Shown here: positions 49,995 to 59,297 of the stretch, piece by piece
How positions within the stretch are numbered: the stretch's first letter is position 1
Layout: each line of letters begins with the position of its first letter
Assembly: GCA_036321795.1 (NCBI GenBank)
Contig: JAWQCY010000002.1
Location: forward strand, 62,001 to 126,000
Direction of reading: 5' to 3'
DNA length: 64,000 bases
DNA from: CAKVON01 sp902475665
GTDB taxonomy: Bacteria; Actinomycetota; Coriobacteriia; Coriobacteriales; Atopobiaceae
The notes under the pieces: model-generated
Databases searched by the model: none
The model's input: only the letters and a program-made list of their open reading frames with translations
What the model was told of the DNA's origin: nothing
Translations under genes and position numbers: made by a program

Positions 49995-51395
49995 CTATCC
50001 GATGTAATCGGCGCGATCGAGGATGCCACCGGGAAGCTCGTCGGTGTCGCGGCCGTCAACCACGACGCTGCGACCGGCGACCATGACGCGGTCGATGCCG
50101 ACGGGCGGAACCGCCGGGTCGTCGAACGTCGAGCGGTCGCAGATCTCTTGCGGGTCAAAGATGACCAGGTCGGCGTCTTTGCCAACCTCGACCGTGCCCT
50201 TGCGACCGTCAAGGCCGATGCGTCGGGCGGGCTTGAGGGTGATCTTCTCGAGGGCCTCGACGAGACCCATGATCTTCTCGTCACGGACATAGCGACCCAG
50301 GAAGCGCGGGAAGGTGCCCGCGGCACGCGGGTGGCACTCGCCCTCGTAGACGCCGCCATCCGAGCAGACCAGGCCCAGCGGGTTGGCAAGGGCGGCCGTG
50401 ATCTCCTCGTCACGCATGGCGAAGCACACGACGTTCTGCTCGGGGTGCTCGCGCCTGACCTGCTCGTAGGTCTCCTTCGTGGCACGCTGGCCGCGGTAGG
50501 GCGGGTACAGGAACTGGATCGCGTCGTAGTCGCAGCCCCACTTGGTACGCCAGTCGACGTCGAACACCGCCGTGCCGATACCGGTCGAGAAGGCCGTGTA
50601 GGGGTAGGTGTCGTAGGTGAAGCGCGGGTTGGCGGCGTGCTCGGCCTCGATCAGCTCGAGGGCCTCGTCCATGTAGCCATAGCCCGCGAGGCTCGACAGG
50701 TGCGAGACCTCGACGCGCACGCCGGCGACGCGGGACAGCTCTGCCATCTCGCGGATGGAGTCGGGGGCGTCCTCGCAGTCGGCGCGGAAGTGGATCGAGA
50801 CGAACGGGTCGAGATCGCGGATCTGGGCGAGCGCGGCGTGCATCTCCTCGGTCGTGATGCCCGGATCGTACTCGAGGCCGAAGGAGACACCCCAGCAGCC
50901 CGCCTCGATCTGCTCGCGGACGAGCTTCCTGGCGGCCTGCTGCTGCTCCTCGGTTGCCCCGTCGTAGGGGCCGGGGCCCTGCAGGCGACGGTAGTCGTTG
51001 TAGCCCGCGAGCACGACGTAGTTCATGGGAGCGCCGCCCTGGGACTCGATCCAGGAACGGAACTTCTCGATGGGCTGCGGCGACTCGCCGCAGTTTCCGC
51101 AGATGCCGGTCGTGACGCCCATGCGGGCCATCAGGCGACCTATGGCATAGTCCTTGGTGTCGTCGAGGTCCTCCTCGTGCATGTGGATGTCGATGAAGCC
51201 GGGGGCCACGACATGACCCTTGGCATCGATGACCTCGGACGCATTGGCGACGAGGTCGGCAACCGCCTGCTCGTCGCTCGAGGGCACGACCTGGGTGATC
51301 TTCCCGCCATTGATGGCCACGGCTGCCGCGAGAAGGTCTCCGGCCTCGTAGTTGGGAACGAGGCCGGAGACGATGACCGTGTCGTTGGTCGTCAA
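49995..51395 (-). CDS. N-acyl-D-amino-acid deacylase/D-aminoacylase family amidohydrolase
   Basis: This 466-residue metal-dependent amidohydrolase has the N-terminal barrel motif GHVVAPGFIDIHMHEED, the metal-bridging Cys region TTGICGNCGESPQP, EVSHLSS (metal His), and FDVDWRTKW. The C-terminal CSDGGVYEGECHPRAAGTFPRFLGRYVRDEKIMGLVEALEKITLKPARRIGL is characteristic of D-aminoacylases. Such enzymes release free D-amino acids from N-acyl or dipeptide substrates. The start ATG follows the binding-protein gene stop by 3 bases. Residues match the active form, although the substrate cannot be specified. Confidence 0.9.
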   Translation of the reverse strand: MTTNDTVIVSGLVPNYEAGDLLAAAVAINGGKITQVVPSSDEQAVADLVANASEVIDAKGHVVAPGFIDIHMHEEDLDDTKDYAIGRLMARMGVTTGICGNCGESPQPIEKFRSWIESQGGAPMNYVVLAGYNDYRRLQGPGPYDGATEEQQQAARKLVREQIEAGCWGVSFGLEYDPGITTEEMHAALAQIRDLDPFVSIHFRADCEDAPDSIREMAELSRVAGVRVEVSHLSSLAGYGYMDEALELIEAEHAANPRFTYDTYPYTAFSTGIGTAVFDVDWRTKWGCDYDAIQFLYPPYRGQRATKETYEQVRREHPEQNVVCFAMRDEEITAALANPLGLVCSDGGVYEGECHPRAAGTFPRFLGRYVRDEKIMGLVEALEKITLKPARRIGLDGRKGTVEVGKDADLVIFDPQEICDRSTFDDPAVPPVGIDRVMVAGRSVVVDGRDTDELPGGILDRADYIG

Positions 51396-51398
51396 GCC

Positions 51399-52982
51399 CT
51401 ACACCAGCTTGGCGTCGTGCAGGCGCACGCGGCCGTCCTTGGACAGCTTCATGCCCTCAACGTTCTTCTTGCCCGCGATGACGTACTTGTCGGCGAACAG
51501 CGAAATGCCCTTGAACAGGGTGGCCATGTACTCCTGGAACTCGGCGTAGACCTTGGTGCGCTCGGCATCGTCAGAGGTCTGACGGCCCTTCTCCAGGAGC
51601 TCGGTGACCTTCTTGTCCTCCCAGGGATAGCCCGAGGCGGGGGTGAAGACGCTGTAGAGGATGTCGGGGTCGAGCCAGACGTAGTTGCGGCAGGCGGCGG
51701 AGAAGTCGCCGTCCTTGACCTTGGTCTTGATGTAGGAGGAATCCTGCTCGGTGATCTTGGCGTCGAAGCCGACGGCCTGGAGCTGCTTCTGGAGGACGGG
51801 GCCGGCATCCTTGAGCGTCGGACGGTTGCCCGAGACGAGCAGCTCGACGGAGAGCTTGGCGCCACCCTTCGTCATGACGCCGTCGGAGTTGGCCTTCCAG
51901 CCCGCACCCTCGAGGAGGGACTTGGCCTTGTCGGGGTCGTGGCCGAGCTTCTTGGCGAGCGAGGCCTCCTCGTCGGCGGAGTAGCAGGGCTGCGCCTCGG
52001 AGATGAAGCCGTAGAGGGGCGTCACCCTGTCGTCGAGGGCCTTGGCGATCTCGTCGCGGTCGATGGCGAGGGCAAATGCCTCGCGGACCTTCGGGTCGGT
52101 CAGGACTCCCTCGTCGGTGTTGAGGTAGATGTAGCTGGCGCCGGACTGGGCGTACTCGTACAGCTTGATGTCGTCGTTGGCCTCGAGCTCGGAGACGCTG
52201 GAGGCGGGGACGTCGAAGACGATGTCGGCGTTGCCGGACTCGACCTCGCTCACGCGGGTGAAGTCATCGGGGATGAAGCGCACGACGATGGTGTCGAACG
52301 CCCAGGGGCCCTTGTTCTCGACGAAGGGGTTGTTGGTGACGTAGTTCTCGTTCTTCTTGAGCGTGACCTGAGAACCCTGCTCCCAGCTGTCGATTACGTA
52401 GGGGCCGTTGGCGACGGGCTCGCGGTTGAACTCGTCCTTCTCCATCTCGTCGGCGACCTTGGTGTCGACGGCGGCGCTGAAGGTGGTGGACAGCGGCGTC
52501 ATGAGGTAGGGAGCGGCCTGCTTGAGGTGCATGACCAGCGTCTGGTCGTCGACGACCTCGAAGCTCTCGACGTCGTCGTAGTCGCTGCCGAACTCGGAGA
52601 CCTTGATGTAGCGGTCGAAGGAGGCCTTGTAGGCGTTGGCGTCAAGCGTGTCGCCGTTGGAGAACTTGGCGTCCTTGGGAAGTGTGATGGTGTAGGTCTT
52701 GCCGTCGTCGGAGATCTCGAACTTCTCGGCGAAGCAGGGCTCGACCTTGGAGAGGTCGTCGCTGTAGGCAAGGAGCGGCTCGTAGAGGAGCCAGTGGACG
52801 TAGTTGTCCCAACCGATCTGCTGGATGTCGAGGCCCTCGGGCTCGTCGGAGATACCGATGGTGAGGGTCCCGGCAGAAGAGCCGGCGCCGTCGGAGCCAC
52901 AGCCAGTGAGGGCGGCGGCGCCACCGAGGGCGGCGAGGGTCTGGAGGAACTGGCGACGAGAAACTGTAGGCTGTTTCAACAC
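51399..52982 (-). CDS. Peptide ABC transporter substrate-binding lipoprotein (copy 2)
   Basis: This 527-residue extracytoplasmic solute-binding protein of family 5 (OppA/DppA) starts at GTG 52982 with AAGGAG upstream. The signal combines a twin-arginine motif (SRRQFLQ, residues 8-14) and a lipobox LTGC (Cys28), so it is probably a Tat-exported lipoprotein. Mature motifs include DEPEGLDIQQIGWDNYVHWLLYEPLL and YTITLPKDAKFSNGDTLDANAYKASFDRYI. It is closely similar over its whole length to the protein at 53245, a recent tandem duplicate. It leads directly into the deacylase, S12 hydrolase and oppBCDF. Confidence 0.93.
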   Translation of the reverse strand: MLKQPTVSRRQFLQTLAALGGAAALTGCGSDGAGSSAGTLTIGISDEPEGLDIQQIGWDNYVHWLLYEPLLAYSDDLSKVEPCFAEKFEISDDGKTYTITLPKDAKFSNGDTLDANAYKASFDRYIKVSEFGSDYDDVESFEVVDDQTLVMHLKQAAPYLMTPLSTTFSAAVDTKVADEMEKDEFNREPVANGPYVIDSWEQGSQVTLKKNENYVTNNPFVENKGPWAFDTIVVRFIPDDFTRVSEVESGNADIVFDVPASSVSELEANDDIKLYEYAQSGASYIYLNTDEGVLTDPKVREAFALAIDRDEIAKALDDRVTPLYGFISEAQPCYSADEEASLAKKLGHDPDKAKSLLEGAGWKANSDGVMTKGGAKLSVELLVSGNRPTLKDAGPVLQKQLQAVGFDAKITEQDSSYIKTKVKDGDFSAACRNYVWLDPDILYSVFTPASGYPWEDKKVTELLEKGRQTSDDAERTKVYAEFQEYMATLFKGISLFADKYVIAGKKNVEGMKLSKDGRVRLHDAKLV

Positions 52983-53040
52983 GTTCGACTCCTTACTGCG
53001 AATCGCGTCGCAAGGCGGCGCGCGGATGACAATATTCGGC

Positions 53041-53068
53041 ATTATAGGAAGAACCTTGCAGGAATCAA
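53041..53068 (-). promoter_or_regulatory. Promoter of binding-protein copy 2 and the opp operon
   Basis: On the minus strand TTGATT (53063-53068) is followed 16 bp later by a perfect TATAAT (53041-53046), giving a leader of about 52 bases before the GTG at 52982. The same arrangement (TTGACT-16-TATAAT) precedes binding-protein copy 1. Confidence 0.75.
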
Positions 53069-53138
53069 TCAGGAATGACCTTTGATTCCGTCTAAGTATG
53101 CAAATACAAGGCCTAAGAAGCGTTTTGCATACATGTAA

Positions 53139-53168
53139 AGTCCCCTCCGGTCTTAACCGGAGGGGACT
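53139..53168. terminator. Hairpin terminator between the two binding-protein genes
   Basis: A perfect 12-bp stem AGTCCCCTCCGG/CCGGAGGGGACT with a 6-base TCTTAA loop is seen. Plus-strand downstream sequence is GTTTTAAT and minus-strand downstream is TTTACATG, so it may work in both directions. On the minus strand it ends the transcript of binding-protein copy 1. Confidence 0.85.
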
Positions 53169-53244
53169 GTTTTAATCCAATCTTGCGCCCGTGTCGTATT
53201 GGCTGCAGGCGCGCGAGATGACCGAGCCCGCGGCGGACATGCCC

Positions 53245-54834
53245 TTAGGCGGTCTTGGCGTCGTGCAGGCTCATGCGGCCGTCCTTGGAGACGCGGACGT
53301 TCTCGACGGTCTTCTTGCCGGCGATGACGTACTTGTCGGCGAACAGGGGAAGAGCCTTGAACAGGGTGACCATACGCTCCTGGAAGTTGACGTAGACCTT
53401 GGCGCGCTCGGTGTCGTCGGGGGTCTGACGGCCCTTCTCGAGGAGCTCGGTGACCTGCTTGTCCTCCCACGAATAGCCAGAGGCGGGGGTAAAGCTGCTG
53501 TAGAGGATGTCGGGATCGAGCCAGACGTAGCTGCGGCAGGCCGCGGCGTAGTCGTCGTCCTTCACCTTACTCTTGATATAAGAAGCATCCTGCTCGGTGA
53601 TCTTGGCGTCGAAGCCGACAGCCTTGAGCTGCTTCTGGATGACGGGGGCGGCGTTCTTGATGGACGTGCGGTCGCCGGGGACGAGAAGCTCGAAGGAGAG
53701 CTTGGTTCCGTTCTTCTCCATAACGCCGTCGGAGTTGGCCTTCCAGCCCGCACCCTCGAGAAGCGACTTGGACTTGTCGGGGTCATAGGCGAGCTTCTTG
53801 GCGAGTGCGGCCTCCTCGTCGGCGGAGTAGCAGGCCTGGGCCTCGGAGATGAAGCCGTAGACAGGCGTGACCATGTCGTCGAGCGCCTTGACGACCTCGT
53901 CGCGGTCGATGGCATATGCCAGGGCCTCGCGGACCTTCGCGTCGGCCAGGACGCCGGAGTCGGTGTTGAGGTGGAGGTAGCTGACGCCGGACTGCGCGTA
54001 GTCATACAGCTCGATGTCGTCGTTGGACTTGAGCTCGGAGACGCTGGAGGCGGGGACGTCGAAGACGATGTCGACGTTTCCGGACTCGACCTCGCTCACG
54101 CGCGTGAACTCGTCGGGGATGAAGCGAATGACGATGGTGTCGAACGCCCAGGGGCCCTTGTTCTCGACGAAGGGGTTGCTGGTGGCGAAGTTCTCGTTCC
54201 TCTTGAAGGTGACCTGCGAGCCCTGCTCCCAGCTGTCGACGACGTAGGGGCCGTTGGCGACGGGCTCGCGGTTGAACGCGTCCTTCTCCATATCGTCGGC
54301 GACCTTGGTGTCGACGGGGGCGCTGTAGGTGGTGGACAGCGGGGTCATGAGGTAGGGAGCGGCCTGCTTGAGGTGCATGACCAGCGTCTGGTCGTCGACG
54401 ACCTCGAAGCTCTCGACGTCGTCGTAGTCGGTGCCGTACTCGGAGATCTTGATGTAGCGGTCGAGCGAGGCCTTGTAGGCATTTGCGTCGAGCGTGTCGC
54501 CGTTGGAGAACTTGGCGTCCTTGGGAAGCGTGATGGTGTAGGTCTTGCCGTCGTCGGAGACCTCGAACTTCTCGGCGGCGCAGGGCTTGACCTCAGTGAG
54601 GTCATCGCTGTAGACGACGATGGGATCGTAAAGGAGCCAGTGTACGTAGTTTTCCCAACCAATCTGCTGGATGTCGAGGCCCTCGGGCTCGTCGGCGATG
54701 CCGATGGTGAGGGTCCCGGCGGACGAGCCGCCGCCCGCAGCGTCGGAGCCACAACCGGTGAGGGCCGCGGCGCCACCGAGCGCGGTGAGGATCTGCAGGA
54801 ACTGACGACGGGAGACTGCGGGTTGCTTCAACAC
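53245..54834 (-). CDS. Peptide ABC transporter substrate-binding lipoprotein (copy 1)
   Basis: This 529-residue OppA/DppA-type binding protein begins at GTG 54834 (AAGGAG 6 bases upstream), with SRRQFLQ twin-arginine motif and LTGC lipobox (Cys28). It contains YDPIVVYSDDL, YTITLPKDAKFSNGDTLDANAYKASLDRYI, WAFDTIVIRFIPDEFTRVSEVESGNVDIVFDVPASS and a C-terminal LEKGRQTPDDTERAKVYVNFQERM. It is near-collinear with copy 2. Differences cluster in loops (for example YEPLLAYSDDLSKVE versus YDPIVVYSDDLTEVK), which may alter specificity. It has its own promoter and terminator, so it is expressed separately from the operon that follows. Confidence 0.93.
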   Translation of the reverse strand: MLKQPAVSRRQFLQILTALGGAAALTGCGSDAAGGGSSAGTLTIGIADEPEGLDIQQIGWENYVHWLLYDPIVVYSDDLTEVKPCAAEKFEVSDDGKTYTITLPKDAKFSNGDTLDANAYKASLDRYIKISEYGTDYDDVESFEVVDDQTLVMHLKQAAPYLMTPLSTTYSAPVDTKVADDMEKDAFNREPVANGPYVVDSWEQGSQVTFKRNENFATSNPFVENKGPWAFDTIVIRFIPDEFTRVSEVESGNVDIVFDVPASSVSELKSNDDIELYDYAQSGVSYLHLNTDSGVLADAKVREALAYAIDRDEVVKALDDMVTPVYGFISEAQACYSADEEAALAKKLAYDPDKSKSLLEGAGWKANSDGVMEKNGTKLSFELLVPGDRTSIKNAAPVIQKQLKAVGFDAKITEQDASYIKSKVKDDDYAAACRSYVWLDPDILYSSFTPASGYSWEDKQVTELLEKGRQTPDDTERAKVYVNFQERMVTLFKALPLFADKYVIAGKKTVENVRVSKDGRMSLHDAKTA

Positions 54835-54893
54835 GTTTTGCTCCTTGCTCACAGAGTGCGTCCAGACGCGGCGCATGACCAATTGATGTGGGC

Positions 54894-54921
54894 ATTATAG
54901 GCTGAGCAATTATGCAGTCAA
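54894..54921 (-). promoter_or_regulatory. Promoter of binding-protein copy 1
   Basis: On the minus strand TTGACT (54916-54921), a 16-bp spacer and TATAAT (54894-54899) give one of the best sigma-70-like matches in the window. It sits in an AT-rich stretch (about 54880-54980) and would give a leader of about 50 bases. Confidence 0.8.
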
Positions 54922-54990
54922 TTAGAGAATCTCAATAAGTTTCTTATTTGTATTCATAATTGCGTTAACAGTGTGTTTCGCGATACAAAA

Positions 54991-55023
54991 GCAACCCCCT
55001 TTGGCATAACCAGAGGGGGTTGC
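54991..55023 (-). terminator. Intrinsic terminator of thrS
   Basis: On the minus strand a 14-base stem GCAACCCCCTCTGG/CCAAAGGGGGTTGC with one wobble/mismatch and a 5-base loop is followed by TTTTGT. It lies 33 bases after the thrS stop. Confidence 0.9.
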
Positions 55024-55055
55024 GTTCAGTCCAATCTTGCGACGGCGCGTATGGA

Positions 55056-56822
<1,767 letters not shown>

Positions 56823-57184
56823 TGTTGGGCCTTTCTTCTTGTTGTCGCCGGCATCCGTGGGCGCGGGCAGCGCGTCATCGGTTGCCGTGGGCATGCTTAC
56901 GGGATTTGGTGGAGGCGCTTGCCGAAATGATTCGCGTCCGCGCAGGTGCGGGCGTGCGACAAACGCCTAGATAGTCTGAGTTCGAGTCTCGCTGGTGGTC
57001 GTGCGCCCGGTGATGGCGGGCATGGCGGTTGCGACGTTTTGTGCGTGCGCGACAAACATTGACCTGACCTTTCGAAAAACGACACTGCAGATAGGTTTAC
57101 CACAAAGCGGGGGCGTAGGCCCGGCGAGAGGCAATCAGCGCAGTGTCGACACGTTGCGGACGTACGGCATGCTAAGCTGTCGGC
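56823..57184. other. Divergent intergenic region thrS / nuclease-like gene
   Basis: No gene is seen. It contains a direct repeat of the form GCGTGCGACAAAC (56953-56965) / CGTGCGCGACAAAC (about 57043-57056), a T-loop-like GTTCGAGTC without a matching tRNA body (56979-56987), and an inverted GGCATGC/GCATGCC around the start of the plus-strand gene (57167-57190). No T-box (AGGGTGGNACC) was found before thrS. Composition shifts towards AT on the right side. Confidence 0.5.
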
Positions 57185-58183
57185 ATGCCGATTCTTGTGT
57201 GCGGGATATCGGCGTTCGAGTTCTGGCGCTCACGCCGAAGCAGGGATTCGCCAGGTATCCCCGGCACGCCGGTCCCCCACCTAACACAGTTTGGCAAGCC
57301 CACGCGAGAAGAGGTCCTTGAGGCAAGGCGTGTTCTTGGCCTGGCGGAGGATGACAAGCTGCACTTGCTTGTGGGAAGTCGCTCTGCCAGACGGAACTTC
57401 TCGGCATGCCAATGCCATGTGATGTCCTCCCCAGGCTGGCTCCCCGACCATTCGCTCGTGCGGGTGACAAGAGACGTCTGGATCGAATCCCCCGAACTGC
57501 TATTTCTAGACGCAAGCAGATCGATGGGACAAATCGAACTGATTAGGCTTGGTATGGAGCTGTGCTCGCGGTACTGCGTTGACAGGGACGAGCTGCTTGT
57601 CTCAATGAATTCCGAACCACCTACGAGCAAGTCAAAACTAACCGAATACCTCGGCACCATCGATACCTCCTACGGAATCGATAAGGCAAGGACAGCCGTC
57701 GGAAAGCTCATGGACGGATCTGCAAGCCCCCGGGAAACGGCCGTCGCACTAATGCTGTCCCTCCCAACCAGAATGGGTGGATTCGAACTGCCCAAACCCA
57801 AACTAAACAAGAGCCATCCCCTCTCCGCCGTGGGAAAAAGGCTCGTAGGGGTCTCCTCACTGCGCCCCGACATGCTCTGGGAGAAGGAGGGCGTCGCGAT
57901 TGAGTACGACAGCGATGTTTTCCACACCTCGACAGAGAGCCTTCGGAGGGATAACGCGAGGCGAAAGGCACTGGAGGCCAGCGGGCTGAACGTTCTCACG
58001 CTTAGGAGCAGGGACTTCGGCGACTTCAAGACGCTATTCGATAACGTGTGCGTGTTGCGTCAGCGACTTGGAATGAGAAACCGACGTTCAAACCCCAAAG
58101 TCCAAACAAGGCGACTTCGGCTCTTCCTGGACTTGCGCGAGCCACAAGACTGGGAGAAGGCCTTTTCGCGCTCGCGCGACTAG
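57185..58183 (+). CDS. DUF559/Vsr-like nuclease-domain protein, foreign composition
   Basis: This is a 332-residue protein. The N-terminus (ILVCGISAFEFWR...) resembles AbiEi-type regulator/antitoxin proteins that begin with a 'GxSALxLW' helix. Residues about 220-290 resemble DUF559/Vsr-like PD-(D/E)xK nuclease folds: RPDMLWEKEGVAIEYDSDVFHTS...LRRDNARRKALEASGLNVLTLRSRDF, with Asp, Glu and Asp-His in the expected order. No defence partner was recognised next door. The gene is clearly AT-richer than its neighbours and uses A/T-ending codons, suggesting horizontal acquisition. No ribosome-binding site precedes the ATG. The inverted repeat array starts 52 bases after its stop. Function is unknown. 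Confidence 0.75.
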   Translation: MPILVCGISAFEFWRSRRSRDSPGIPGTPVPHLTQFGKPTREEVLEARRVLGLAEDDKLHLLVGSRSARRNFSACQCHVMSSPGWLPDHSLVRVTRDVWIESPELLFLDASRSMGQIELIRLGMELCSRYCVDRDELLVSMNSEPPTSKSKLTEYLGTIDTSYGIDKARTAVGKLMDGSASPRETAVALMLSLPTRMGGFELPKPKLNKSHPLSAVGKRLVGVSSLRPDMLWEKEGVAIEYDSDVFHTSTESLRRDNARRKALEASGLNVLTLRSRDFGDFKTLFDNVCVLRQRLGMRNRRSNPKVQTRRLRLFLDLREPQDWEKAFSRSRD

Positions 58184-58234
58184 CGACACCATCATTCATG
58201 GGATTCCGCTCGCCAACAATCTGGATAGGATGCG

Positions 58235-58557
58235 CCGTGATATCGGCGTCTGCCACGCTTACAGAAGCTCCACGCCAAGATATCGGCGGCTGCCACACAC
58301 GGCAGCGAACAGAGCGCCAAGATAGCCGAGTCTGCCACGCAATGGACAGGTTACCGAGCAATCTGGACACACTGGCTAAAAACGCGCACGACATCTACCT
58401 GGGGATTTGCAAGCTGCATCCGAGAAATGCTTTCGCATCTAGATGCCAACACGTGGCAGACTCCGATTTCTTGGCTCATGCACTAGCAAAAGGGTGGCAG
58501 ACGCCGATTATTTGGCGCAGGCGCCTCAACCAACGTGGCAGAAGCCGTCTTCCCGGC
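58235..58557. repeat. Head-to-head array of six 24-bp repeats
   Basis: Six degenerate copies of a 24-bp unit (GCCAAGATATCGGCG followed by TCTGCCACG) are seen. Plus-orientation copies lie at 58234-58257, 58274-58297 and 58316-58339; minus-orientation copies at 58452-58475, 58493-58516 and 58534-58557. Within each group copies are 40-42 bp apart. Each unit holds a small inverted repeat (CGCC-N8-GGCG, or GCC-N8-GGC) plus the conserved tail. Between the groups lie 112 bp containing a hairpin ATGC-TTTC-GCAT and the perfect palindrome GCATCTAGATGC (58435-58446). It resembles a REP/BIME-like or regulatory-site array. No CRISPR-like features are present (spacers are 16-18 bp and the two groups face each other). 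Confidence 0.85.
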
Positions 58558-58577
58558 ACAAAAGCATCCGCGGAATG

Positions 58578-58601
58578 AAAACCCCGCCACTTTGGGCGGG
58601 G
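58578..58601 (-). terminator. Intrinsic terminator of the zinc-ribbon membrane protein gene
   Basis: On the minus strand CCCCGCC/GGCGGGG with a short loop is followed by TTTTCATTCC. It lies about 65 bases after the gene's stop, just outside the repeat array. Confidence 0.85.
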
Positions 58602-58665
58602 CTGACAACTCGTCATGTTTCGCGGAGCCGCAAGAACGTGGGCAGCAAGGCCGCGTCGCAAGGAC

Positions 58666-59097
58666 CTACTGGATGCGGGTGCGGCAGTAGGGGCAGACCT
58701 TCCAGTCGGCGTTGAGCGGACGGTGGCAGGTCGGGCAGACGTTGCGGACCTGGGTGTTGCAGATCGGGCAGACGATGAAGTCGCGGTCGATCGGGGTGCC
58801 GCACTTGGGGCAGATGCCGTAGTGGGACAGCTGGTGCTCGCGAAGGGCGATGTCGAGGTCCTGCTCCTCGCGGTCGACGAGGTAGGAGCTCGGACGCAGG
58901 ACGACGTAGGCAAGAAGGCCCACGATGGGGATGACCGAGATGACGGCCCACAGCCACCAGGGCTCGGCACCACGGCGCTGGGCGTCACGGATGACGTACA
59001 CGATGGAAAGGACATACAGCATCACGACGCAGGCAAGCAGCAGGTACAGGACCATGCGAACCTCGGGCGTGATGAGCTGGTTGATAAGATCGGACAT
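58666..59097 (-). CDS. Double zinc-ribbon membrane protein
   Basis: This 143-residue protein has two transmembrane helices (about 13-37, VRMVLYLLLACVVMLYVLSIVYVI, and about 47-69, WWLWAVISVIPIVGLLAYVVLRP) resembling a PLDc-N/YhhN-like membrane hairpin. Two CxxC zinc-ribbon pairs follow in the C-terminal half (CPKCGTPID...CPICN and CPTCHRPLN...CPYC). Similar proteins occur in actinobacteria without known function. An extended -10 (TGC-TAGTAT) lies about 90 bases upstream. A terminator follows the gene. Confidence 0.85.
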   Translation of the reverse strand: MSDLINQLITPEVRMVLYLLLACVVMLYVLSIVYVIRDAQRRGAEPWWLWAVISVIPIVGLLAYVVLRPSSYLVDREEQDLDIALREHQLSHYGICPKCGTPIDRDFIVCPICNTQVRNVCPTCHRPLNADWKVCPYCRTRIQ

Positions 59098-59187
59098 CCT
59101 TGGGCCCTTCCCCTCGGAAGACTGTTACAGGTTGCGTTGGCCTTGGGACGCCGGCGACGGGAGCGGAAGCATCAGGCCTAAACAGCA

Positions 59188-59196
59188 ATACTAGCA
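59188..59196 (-). promoter_or_regulatory. Extended -10 promoter of the zinc-ribbon protein gene
   Basis: The minus strand reads TGCTAGTAT, an extended -10 element, with no good -35. It lies in the 200-base gap between folC and the gene. The remainder of the gap is GC-rich with imperfect hairpins after the folC stop. Confidence 0.4.
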
Positions 59197-59297
59197 AAGC
59201 CTAGCGCATCAAAAGCCGTGTTGGCTCGCAGCGCTCGCTTGCAAGGCCCAAGCGCGGTTTTTCTCCACACGCGCAGAATCAACACGCGCAGGGAAGG

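Noticed and set aside
47847..53078. Very long plus-strand open frame (1743 codons) antisense to the opp operon and binding proteins
   Set aside because: It is a shadow of GC-rich codon bias on the minus strand; the product is repetitive Val/Gly/Leu/Asp, with no start signal and real conserved genes opposite. Similar shadows at 20235-23792 and 40195-43848 were rejected for the same reason.
56975..57000. T-loop-like GTTCGAGTC suggesting a tRNA or tRNA-derived attachment site
   Set aside because: The T-stem is imperfect and no acceptor, D or anticodon arm could be built around it.
56823..57100. T-box riboswitch before thrS
   Set aside because: No AGGGTGGNACCGCG-like antiterminator element or specifier stem could be found.
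58235..58557. CRISPR array
   Set aside because: Spacers are only 16-18 bp, copies occur in both orientations, repeats are degenerate, and no cas genes are present.
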